A stretch of DNA of 33,590 nucleotides, from positions 1 to 33,590 of the forward strand of contig CAQRYF010000013.1 of NCBI GenBank assembly GCA_948875265.1, written 5' to 3'. This DNA comes from an uncultured Clostridia bacterium (GTDB lineage Bacteria; Bacillota; Clostridia; TANB77; CAG-508). The stretch's first letter is position 1. Every line of letters begins with the position of its first letter. Positions 23,301 through 30,220 of this stretch are shown in pieces. The position numbers were made by a program, and so were the translations under genes. The notes under the pieces are model-generated. The model saw only the letters and a list, made by a program, of their open reading frames with translations. It was not told the origin of the DNA and did no database searches.

Positions 23301-23534
23301 ATGATGAAAACAGTACGATTATCTGAAATAGGAAGAATATTTACCAATAAAAAATTCAAAAAGGTATCAAAAGATAATTGGATTTATGATTATAAATGGA
23401 GGATTGCTTTTAAAACAAAAAAATATAGACAGGAATTTTTAGATACAATAAAAAGAGCTGAAGAAGAGATTGAAAGAGGAGATGGAATTAGTTTTGAAGA
23501 GTTTGAAAAGGAAATAAAAAATTGGATATATTAG
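23301..23534 (+). CDS. Probable antitoxin of a RelE/ParE-type pair
   Basis: A 77-residue protein placed directly before a RelE/ParE-type toxin gene, the usual antitoxin position. Its N-terminal half (MMKTVRLSEIGRIFTN) is basic and its C-terminal half is acidic and helical (RAEEEIERGDGISFEEFEKE), a shape common in antitoxins whose tail wraps the toxin. The DNA-binding family is not recognised. An AGAGGTG site lies about 7 bases before the first of two adjacent ATG codons. It is separated from the toxin by six bases. Function is inferred mainly from context. Confidence 0.6.
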   Translation: MMKTVRLSEIGRIFTNKKFKKVSKDNWIYDYKWRIAFKTKKYRQEFLDTIKRAEEEIERGDGISFEEFEKEIKNWIY

Positions 23535-23540
23535 AGGAGA

Positions 23541-23861
23541 GTGATATTTATAGGAAGATTGTATAAAATTACTATAATGAAAAGTGCGAAAGAAGAAATA
23601 GAAGAGATAAAAAAATATATTTCTGATAGATTGCAAGAACCTGCTATAGCTAGAAAAACAATTCAGAAAATAACAAAGGAAATATCGGATTTGAGATATA
23701 TGCCAAGAAAATATAAATTACTAAAAAAAAATAAAAATATTGAAATACATAGAATGAGTGTTAAAAACTATGTTATCATATATCAAGTCGATATTAAAAT
23801 CAAAACAGTTTATATATTACATATTTTTAATTCAAAAAGAAATTATTTAAAACTTATTTAA
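23541..23861 (+). CDS. RelE/ParE-family toxin
   Basis: A toxin of the RelE/ParE superfamily, whose members cleave ribosome-bound mRNA or poison gyrase. The fold signature is YKITIMKSAKEEIEEIKKYI, followed by LRYMPRKYKLLKKNKNIEIH, RMSVKNYVIIYQVD and VYILHIFNSKRN. The start is uncertain: GTG at 23541 is too close to GAGGAG (23534-23539), while TTG at 23559 would give the canonical N-terminus but has a poorly spaced site. RelE and ParE activity cannot be told apart from sequence alone. It is paired with the gene just upstream. Confidence 0.8.
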   Translation: MIFIGRLYKITIMKSAKEEIEEIKKYISDRLQEPAIARKTIQKITKEISDLRYMPRKYKLLKKNKNIEIHRMSVKNYVIIYQVDIKIKTVYILHIFNSKRNYLKLI

Positions 23862-23973
23862 ATCAAAAAATATTAAAATCAAATTATAATAAAATCATAT
23901 AAAATCAAATAAAAGTGTAAGTCTAATGAATAATTAGTTTATTAAACATGAAGAAATGTAACCGATGTTATAA

Positions 23974-24648
23974 ATGAAAAAGGAGGAACAAATCAAAAAC
24001 ATTTTAGATAAAATAACAGATATATTATATCCACCAACGTGCGGAATATGTGGAAAACTAAGCAATGAATTCTTATGTAAAAGATGTGAGCTAATGTTAG
24101 ATAAACATGCGAAATTTGCTGTGGAGAAAAATCAAGATATAGATAAAAATTTTATAGAACATTTATATATTTTTCAATATGAGGGAATTATAAGGAAGAT
24201 AATTTTAAAATACAAATTCAAAGATAAGCCTTATTTATATAAGACTTTTGTTAATTTTTTGTTAAAAAATGAAAAAATCTTTGAAATTTTACAAAGTTAT
24301 GATACAATTATACCAGTTCCAATTAGTAAGAAAAGACAAAAAGAAAGAGGATATAATCAAAGCTATCTAATTGCTAGGGAAATAGCTAAAAGAACAAGTT
24401 TAAGGTTAGAAAATAGTTGTCTTTTTAAAGTTAAAAATATAATTGAACAGAGTAAATTGAATAAAGAAGATAGACTCAAAAATATTCAAGGAGTATATGA
24501 ATTACAAAATGAAGAAATACTACATAATAGAAAAATTATACTAATAGATGATATATATACTACAGGAAGCACTGTGTATGAATGTTGTAAAATTTTAAAA
24601 AAAGCAAAACCAGAGAAAATAGGAGTATTAACAATTGCAAAGGACTAA
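23974..24648 (+). CDS. comF: ComF family phosphoribosyltransferase-like protein
   Basis: ComF (ComFC) proteins are needed for DNA uptake in competent bacteria and have a phosphoribosyltransferase fold. The 224 residues have the N-terminal four-cysteine zinc finger (CGICGKLSNEFLCKRC), the middle VPVPISKKRQKERGYNQSYL and the PRPP-binding loop IILIDDIYTTGST near residues 187-199. No good ribosome binding site precedes the ATG; an AAAGGAGG lies just inside the gene. A nine-codon reading frame (23948-23977) overlaps the start as ATGA, so coupling is possible. The stop overlaps an upstream ATG of the next gene. Confidence 0.88.
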   Translation: MKKEEQIKNILDKITDILYPPTCGICGKLSNEFLCKRCELMLDKHAKFAVEKNQDIDKNFIEHLYIFQYEGIIRKIILKYKFKDKPYLYKTFVNFLLKNEKIFEILQSYDTIIPVPISKKRQKERGYNQSYLIAREIAKRTSLRLENSCLFKVKNIIEQSKLNKEDRLKNIQGVYELQNEEILHNRKIILIDDIYTTGSTVYECCKILKKAKPEKIGVLTIAKD

Positions 24649-24674
24649 TGAATAATAAAACAAAGGAGGAAGTT

Positions 24675-26660
24675 ATGGAAGATTTAGTAGAAAGTATTTT
24701 AGATTATGTTAGATCAGATTACACTGACTATGCCATAATGTTAAATGGTGAATGGGGATCAGGTAAGACCCATTTTTGGAATAATAAAATTAGAAAAAAA
24801 ATTGAATCAATGCAATTGAATGGAAAGAGATATACAACTATTTATATGTCTTTATATGGAATTTCTAATTTAGAAGAAATTAGTAAAAAAATATTTATTG
24901 AAACAACTCAACTTATGGATAAAAATTTGAGAAAGTTTATGAATGCAAATGGGCAAACTACAATTCCTGAGTATGCTAAAACTGGAATTGATATGGCGAA
25001 CTTTTTTGGAGTTACACAAAATGGAGATAAAGTTAATTATAGTGATTTCTTTTCAACTGATGATAAAGTTCTTTGTTTTGATGATTTGGAAAGGGCAAAT
25101 GTTGATGTTATTGATATTCTAGGATATATTAATAATTTTGTTGAACATGATCATATAAAAACAATTATCATTTGTAATGAAAAAGAATTATCTACTAAAT
25201 TAAAAAGTTCTAATTTGGAAATGAAAACATTTATTGCAACATATTTATTAGATAAACAGGATGAATTAAATAAAACAGATAAGCCAATGGTTGAAAAGAT
25301 TCAAGATAAAATTGAGCATGTATTTGATAAGGCAAATGACTATGAAAGGATAAAAGAAAAGTTAATTGGAGAGACATTTGAGTATGCTCCAAAATTTGAT
25401 TATATAATAAATGGAATATTAATGAGATATGAAAATAATCCAGATTTGATTAGATTTTTAAGAGAAAATACAGGATTAATAATATCTACATTTAACAAGA
25501 GTGGTACAAGAAACCTAAGAATATTAAAACATGCATTAAATGATTTTAAAAAGATATATGAAATGGTTAACAAATCTTATCCAAATACTAATCACAGAGT
25601 AATGCAAACAATGCTTATATTTACAATAGCTATATCATTTGAAATTAAGGCTGGAAAAATTACAAAAGATAAGTTTGTAAATATTAAAGATAATGAAGAA
25701 TATAAAGCAATATTAGTATCATCAAGAATTTTAATGGATAATAGGCAGTTTTATATTAAGGAGTTTGACAATAATTATTATTATAATTTTAAATCAGAAT
25801 ATAGATTCTTTAAATTTATAGAATATTATATAAGAACGCGTATTTTTGATATGAGATTATTTAAAGATAATATGGAGACAATAAGAAATACAGTAGATAC
25901 TGAAAATTTACCAGCATATAAAAGACTATTAACAGAAGAATATTGGAAGATTTCTGATGATCAATTTGTAAATATAATAAATGAAGTAATAGAAGATATA
26001 AAAGAAGGAAAAATAAACTTGATTGATAGTGTTAAAATATTTGCTTATTTTAGCTATTTTTCAAGGAAAGGTCTAATAGATTATGATTTAAAAACGTTAA
26101 AAAATATATTCTTTAATGGTATGAATATATCATCATTAAATTCTGAGTATTGTCCAAATTCTGAGGAAGAATTAGGTAAAATTGCAATAGAAGAAGTGAA
26201 AGAAGATATGGATGATGTCTTAGGTCATTTTAACATGTTAAATAATCAATTATTAGAAAAAATGTATAAAGAAAAAGCAGAAGAAATAATGAAATGTATA
26301 CCTATGAAAATGGAACAATTTTATGAGAAATTTGATAAAGAATGTATGGAAATACCTATTTTTAAATATTATGATTGTTTCCAATTATTCCAAAGAATTT
26401 CGTGTGCTAGTAATGAAGATATAGTATTAATTAAAGAAAAATTAATAGATAGAGCAAATAGATATACGAAACAAATTGAACCAGAAATGAAAAATATAAA
26501 ACAATTAAAACAAATAATAGATGATTATTTAAAGGGAAAAGGTCCAAGCATAAAAAATGTAATGCTAAAGGAATTTTCTAAAGATATGGGATATATTTTA
26601 GATAAATACAAAATTGGATTTTTACCAAAGAAGGAAGAAAAAATAGAACAGTCAGAATAA
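24675..26660 (+). CDS. KAP-type P-loop NTPase, possible defence protein
   Basis: A 661-residue cytosolic P-loop NTPase. Walker A is GEWGSGKT (residues 25-32) and Walker B is VLCFDDLERA (about 132-141), followed by a sensor-like IKTIIICNEKEL. This arrangement is typical of the KAP family within the STAND/AAA-related NTPases, several members of which take part in phage defence. The long C-terminal half is helical and unassigned. The ATG at 24675 is chosen because AAAGGAGG (24662-24669) sits just upstream; an ATG at 24648 overlaps the comF stop. It is flanked downstream by two dispersed hairpins. A defence role is inference from family only. Confidence 0.75.
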   Translation: MEDLVESILDYVRSDYTDYAIMLNGEWGSGKTHFWNNKIRKKIESMQLNGKRYTTIYMSLYGISNLEEISKKIFIETTQLMDKNLRKFMNANGQTTIPEYAKTGIDMANFFGVTQNGDKVNYSDFFSTDDKVLCFDDLERANVDVIDILGYINNFVEHDHIKTIIICNEKELSTKLKSSNLEMKTFIATYLLDKQDELNKTDKPMVEKIQDKIEHVFDKANDYERIKEKLIGETFEYAPKFDYIINGILMRYENNPDLIRFLRENTGLIISTFNKSGTRNLRILKHALNDFKKIYEMVNKSYPNTNHRVMQTMLIFTIAISFEIKAGKITKDKFVNIKDNEEYKAILVSSRILMDNRQFYIKEFDNNYYYNFKSEYRFFKFIEYYIRTRIFDMRLFKDNMETIRNTVDTENLPAYKRLLTEEYWKISDDQFVNIINEVIEDIKEGKINLIDSVKIFAYFSYFSRKGLIDYDLKTLKNIFFNGMNISSLNSEYCPNSEEELGKIAIEEVKEDMDDVLGHFNMLNNQLLEKMYKEKAEEIMKCIPMKMEQFYEKFDKECMEIPIFKYYDCFQLFQRISCASNEDIVLIKEKLIDRANRYTKQIEPEMKNIKQLKQIIDDYLKGKGPSIKNVMLKEFSKDMGYILDKYKIGFLPKKEEKIEQSE

Positions 26661-26661
26661 A

Positions 26662-26701
26662 AGTTCCCGTTTTGGGGTCGGGTCTCAAAACGGGAATTTT
26701 T
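26662..26701 (+). terminator. Terminator of the KAP gene; dispersed-hairpin copy 2
   Basis: TTCCCGTTTT (26664-26673) pairs with AAAACGGGAA (26687-26696), followed by a T run at 26697-26701. The 13-base loop core GGGGTCGGGTCTC is at 26674-26686. Confidence 0.85.
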
Positions 26702-26747
26702 ATTCCATAATTAATATAAATATTTTTTTATAGAGATATAAAGTAAG

Positions 26748-26782
26748 TTTCCCATTTTGAGACCCGACCCCAAAACGGGAAA
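26748..26782 (-). repeat. Dispersed-hairpin copy 3, inverted duplicate of copy 2
   Basis: Bases 26759-26781 are the exact reverse complement of 26664-26686 (23 bases), so this copy faces the opposite way. Its stem (26748-26758 with 26772-26782) has one A-C mismatch. The ribosome binding site of fbp lies immediately after it. Confidence 0.85.
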
Positions 26783-26798
26783 GAAAAGGAAGTTGAAT

Positions 26799-28763
26799 AT
26801 GAATAGTGATTATGATAAAAAGAAGTACTTAACATTATTAAGTAAAGAATATAAAAATATTAATGAAGTTTCAGAAGAGATAATAAATTTACAAGCAATT
26901 CTAAATTTACCAAAGGGAACAGAAATGTTTTTAAGTGATATTCATGGTGAATATGAACCATTTGAACATATTTTGAATAATGGTGGAGGAATTATAAAAA
27001 GCAAAATAGATGATATTTTTGGGAATACAATAACAAAAAAAGAAAGGGCAACATTAGCAACATTAATATATTATCCAGAAGAAAAGCTTAAATTGATGAA
27101 GAAAGAAGTAGCTGACTTAAATGAATGGTATAATATTACGTTATATAGATTAGTTGAGGTTGCTAAAAATGTTAGCTCAAAATATACAAGGTCAAAAGTT
27201 AGAAAAGCAATAACTAGTGGATTTGAATATGTGATAGATGAATTATTAAATTCACAAGCAGGAAATGAAAAGGATAAAGAGAGATATTATAAGGCGATTA
27301 TAAATACAATAATACAATTAAATCAAGCAGAAAGTTTTATTATTGCAATTTCAGATTTAATAAAAAGAATGGCTATTGATCATTTGCATATTACAGGAGA
27401 TATATTTGACAGGGGAACTCATCCAGATTTTGTTATTGAAAAGCTAAAAAAATTTCATAGTATTGATATGCAATGGGGAAATCATGATGTTTTGTGGATG
27501 GGAGCTACTTGTGGGAATGAAGCAAGTATTGCAACAGTAGTTAGAATATGTGCTAGATATAATAACATAGGAATATTAGAAGATGGATATGGAATTAATA
27601 TACGTCCATTATCAACTTTTGCAATGGAAACTTATAAGAATGATGATTGCTCTAACTTTATGCCAAAAGTATTTGATGAAAGCAAATATGATAATAGTGA
27701 TAAAATGAATATATCTAAAATTCATAAAGCAATTACGATTATTCAATTTAAATTAGAAGGCCAGATGATAAAAAGACATCCAGAATATCAACTAGATGAC
27801 AGATTATTGTTAGATAAAATTGATTTAAAAAAAGGATATGTAAGAATTGGTAATAAAAAATATGAAATAAATGATACTAATTTTCCTACTTTAGATAAAG
27901 AAAATATTTATGAGTTAACAAAAGAAGAAAAAGAGGTAATGGAAAGACTTTGTGATTCATTTAAGAAAAGCTCAAAATTAAATGATCATATTAACTTTTT
28001 ATATAAAAAAGGAGAATCATATACTATATTTAATTCTAACTTATTATTCCATGCTTGTATTCCTATGACTCAAGATGGAGAATTCAAGGAAGTAGAATTT
28101 TTAAGTAAAAAAGTAAAAGCGAAAGAATATTTTGATATTATAAATGAAACAATTAGTAAGATATGGATTGCGAAAAAGAGTATTGATAAAGAATTAGTTG
28201 ATGTTATGTGGTATTTATGGATATCACCAGATTCTCCATTTTTTGGTAAAAGTAAAATGGCAACATTTGAAAGTTATTTTGTAAAGGATAAGGAAATGAG
28301 TAAAGAAACAAAAAATCCTTATTATACTCTAATAAATAAAGAAGAAATATGCAATAAAATATTGAAAGAATTTGGTTTGGATGAAAGAGATTCACATATT
28401 GTAAATGGGCATATGCCAGTAAAAGCAAAAGATGGAGAAAGTCCAATTAGGGGAAATGGTAAATTATTAGTTATAGATGGAGGCTTTGCTAAGAGTTACC
28501 AGAGGACAACAGGAAATGCGGGTTATATTCTAACATATAATTCAAATGGTCTTTTGCTTAGTCAGAATAAACCATTTGAATCAGTAGAAAAAGCAATATT
28601 AGAAGAAAAAGATATTATATCAGAATTAATCGTAAAGAAAACAGGAATATCAAGAAAATCAGTAGGAGATACAGATATAGGCAAGAAATTAAAAGCGGAA
28701 ATAAAAGATTTAGAACAATTGCTACTTTACTATGAATCAGGAGAGATAAAACAAATTAATTAG
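26799..28763 (+). CDS. fbp: Fructose-1,6-bisphosphatase class III
   Basis: Gluconeogenic enzyme hydrolysing fructose 1,6-bisphosphate to fructose 6-phosphate. The class III enzymes of Firmicutes are long metallophosphoesterases, and this one has 654 residues (B. subtilis Fbp is similar in size). Metal-binding motifs are SDIHGEYEPFEHIL near residue 46, ITGDIFDRGTHPDF, WGNHDVLW and VNGHMPVKAKDGESPI. The ATG at 26799 follows AAAGGAAG; an upstream open frame runs through the inverted hairpin and has no homology. No clear promoter is seen between the two hairpins. Confidence 0.95.
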   Translation: MNSDYDKKKYLTLLSKEYKNINEVSEEIINLQAILNLPKGTEMFLSDIHGEYEPFEHILNNGGGIIKSKIDDIFGNTITKKERATLATLIYYPEEKLKLMKKEVADLNEWYNITLYRLVEVAKNVSSKYTRSKVRKAITSGFEYVIDELLNSQAGNEKDKERYYKAIINTIIQLNQAESFIIAISDLIKRMAIDHLHITGDIFDRGTHPDFVIEKLKKFHSIDMQWGNHDVLWMGATCGNEASIATVVRICARYNNIGILEDGYGINIRPLSTFAMETYKNDDCSNFMPKVFDESKYDNSDKMNISKIHKAITIIQFKLEGQMIKRHPEYQLDDRLLLDKIDLKKGYVRIGNKKYEINDTNFPTLDKENIYELTKEEKEVMERLCDSFKKSSKLNDHINFLYKKGESYTIFNSNLLFHACIPMTQDGEFKEVEFLSKKVKAKEYFDIINETISKIWIAKKSIDKELVDVMWYLWISPDSPFFGKSKMATFESYFVKDKEMSKETKNPYYTLINKEEICNKILKEFGLDERDSHIVNGHMPVKAKDGESPIRGNGKLLVIDGGFAKSYQRTTGNAGYILTYNSNGLLLSQNKPFESVEKAILEEKDIISELIVKKTGISRKSVGDTDIGKKLKAEIKDLEQLLLYYESGEIKQIN

Positions 28764-28786
28764 CAAATACAAAAATTTTTAAAAAA

Positions 28787-28816
28787 TGTATAAAATTTTC
28801 CTCATTTGCAATAATA
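28787..28816 (+). promoter_or_regulatory. Possible sigma-G/F-type promoter of spoVT
   Basis: TGTATA (28787-28792), 16 bases, then CAATAATA (28809-28816) resembles forespore promoter elements (about GYATA then CATANTA). In B. subtilis spoVT is a sigma-G gene. The match is partial. Confidence 0.35.
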
Positions 28817-28849
28817 AGAGTAGACATAAATTTAAAAAGGAGGAAAATT

Positions 28850-29404
28850 ATGAAAGCAACTGGAGTTGTAAGAAGAATAGATGATTTAGGAAGAGTAGTT
28901 ATTCCAAAAGAAATAAGAAAAACTTTAAGAATTAAAGAAGGAGAACCATTAGAAATATTTACAGATAGAGAAGGCCAAGTTATACTTAAAAAATATTCGC
29001 CAATAGGTGAATTATCAGAGTTTGCAGCTGGATATGCTGAAACATTATCAAAAACTACAGGACATATAGCATGTATAACTGATAAAGATACAATTATTGC
29101 TGTATCAGGAGGTTCTAAAAAAGAATTTTTAGAACAGGATGTTAGTCAAGAATTAGAACAATTAATGGAAGATAAAGAAGTTTATACAAGCAAAGAAAAC
29201 AGCGATATGGCAATGCCAATAACAAAAAATGATAATAAAGAAAGAAAATATAATGCACAAGTAGTATATCCAATTTTATCAAATGGAGATACTATAGGAA
29301 CAGTTATATTAATGTCTAAGGAAGCTAATGGTAAGATGAATGAAGTTGAGAAAAAAGTTGCCCAATCTGCAGCTACATTCTTGGGAAGTCAAATGGAGAT
29401 ATAG
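28850..29404 (+). CDS. spoVT: Stage V sporulation protein T
   Basis: Forespore transcription regulator with an AbrB-type swapped-hairpin DNA-binding domain (residues 1-50: MKATGVVRRIDDLGRVVIPK...) and a C-terminal GAF-like domain, here HIACITDKDTIIAVSGGSKK through QVVYPILSNGDTIGTVILMS. At 184 residues it is slightly longer than the B. subtilis protein. The N-terminus is nearly invariant in spore formers, so the organism probably sporulates or descends from one that did. A strong AAAGGAGG site and a possible forespore promoter precede it. Confidence 0.93.
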   Translation: MKATGVVRRIDDLGRVVIPKEIRKTLRIKEGEPLEIFTDREGQVILKKYSPIGELSEFAAGYAETLSKTTGHIACITDKDTIIAVSGGSKKEFLEQDVSQELEQLMEDKEVYTSKENSDMAMPITKNDNKERKYNAQVVYPILSNGDTIGTVILMSKEANGKMNEVEKKVAQSAATFLGSQMEI

Positions 29405-29414
29405 AATGAAAAAG

Positions 29415-29450
29415 CAAGTTGATTATATGTGAGATAATTAACTTGTTTTT
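29415..29450 (+). terminator. Terminator of spoVT
   Basis: A 12-bp stem (29415-29426 with 29434-29445, one G-U pair, 7-base loop) is followed by TTTTT at 29446-29450. Confidence 0.88.
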
Positions 29451-29529
29451 GTAATTATTATTATTTTTTTAATATTATTAGTATATTAAATTTTGCAAGA
29501 CAGTAAATAATTTATGAAACAAGAAAAGA

Positions 29530-29558
29530 TTGACATAAATTGTAAAAAGGTTTATAAT
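29530..29558 (+). promoter_or_regulatory. Consensus promoter of the 29635 gene
   Basis: TTGACA (29530-29535), 17 bases, TATAAT (29553-29558): a perfect sigma-A promoter with a leader of about 70 bases. Confidence 0.88.
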
Positions 29559-29634
29559 ATTTACATAAATTAGTTGTAAAACTCTCTCTAAAATTAAGAA
29601 CAACAAATTTAAATAAAACAATAAGGAGAAAGAA

Positions 29635-30018
29635 ATGAAAAGACAGAAAGTGTTAGAGTTTTTAGAAGAACAGTTGATGAGATTGAAAAAAGAATACAAT
29701 GTAGTTGATTTGATGATGGATAGACGGTTAAAAGAGCTTGAGCAAATAGCGCAAGAACTTGATTTTTCAGTATTAAATCAATATTATGAGGAGAATGAAA
29801 AATTAGGACTAAAAATATGTGAGATTCCAGAAGGATATCATTATGAATTAGCATTTTATTTTAGCCAATCTAAGATACAAGATAATAAGATTTTTGAAAA
29901 CTATGAAGATTTCATAGAGTTGCTCAAAAAGACTGAAGAAGGTCTTGCACTGAAAATAGTAAAAATTATGAACAAATGGGATTTGTATAGTTTTGAAATT
30001 GGAGATTTTATATGGTAG
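29635..30018 (+). CDS. Uncharacterised protein with Spo0E-like N-terminus
   Basis: A 127-residue protein without a clear family. Residues 1-55 are two predicted helices containing ELEQIAQELDFSVLNQYYE, which resembles the Spo0E aspartyl-phosphatase signature SQxLDxxIxxY, except that Ala replaces the Ser. Spo0E proteins are usually only 45-85 residues and dephosphorylate Spo0A. The remaining 70 residues contain EGYHYELAFYFSQSK and an aromatic end DLYSFEIGDFIW and match nothing I know. It has a perfect promoter, an AAGGAG site and its own terminator, so it is an independently controlled gene next to spoVT. Confidence 0.55.
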   Translation: MKRQKVLEFLEEQLMRLKKEYNVVDLMMDRRLKELEQIAQELDFSVLNQYYEENEKLGLKICEIPEGYHYELAFYFSQSKIQDNKIFENYEDFIELLKKTEEGLALKIVKIMNKWDLYSFEIGDFIW

Positions 30019-30052
30019 ATGTGCTAGAGAATAGAATAAGGAGAGAGAGTAG

Positions 30053-30085
30053 AAACCAATAGTATTATTTTGCTGTTGGTTTTTT
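30053..30085 (+). terminator. Terminator of the 29635 gene
   Basis: AAACCAATAG (30053-30062) pairs with CTGTTGGTTT (30073-30082), 10 bp with one G-U pair, followed by Ts to 30085. Confidence 0.88.
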
Positions 30086-30157
30086 CTTAACTTATAAATT
30101 TTCTTATAAGTTATTTTGTGAATATTTATTTGGATATTAAGATAATTGTAAAATTTC

Positions 30158-30186
30158 TTGATTTTTTCTATATTTTGAAGTATAAT
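30158..30186 (+). promoter_or_regulatory. Promoter of alaS
   Basis: TTGATT (30158-30163), 17 bases, TATAAT (30181-30186). The leader is only about 30 bases, so there is no room for a T-box riboswitch. Confidence 0.7.
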
Positions 30187-30220
30187 TTTATAAGTGATTT
30201 TAATAAAAAAGGAGAAAATA

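Noticed and set aside
22575..23359. Minus-strand open frames through the intron region
   Set aside because: They run across structured intron RNA and have no ribosome binding site or recognisable domain.
23862..23920. Repeated AAAATCA strings before comF
   Set aside because: Only a few short, unevenly spaced copies in very AT-rich sequence; no clear function.
23948..23977. Nine-codon reading frame (MKKCNRCYK) overlapping the comF start as ATGA
   Set aside because: It lacks a ribosome binding site and is too short to test. It is mentioned in the comF entry as possible coupling only.
30187..30220. T-box riboswitch ahead of alaS
   Set aside because: The predicted leader is only about 30 bases and lacks the T-box sequence.
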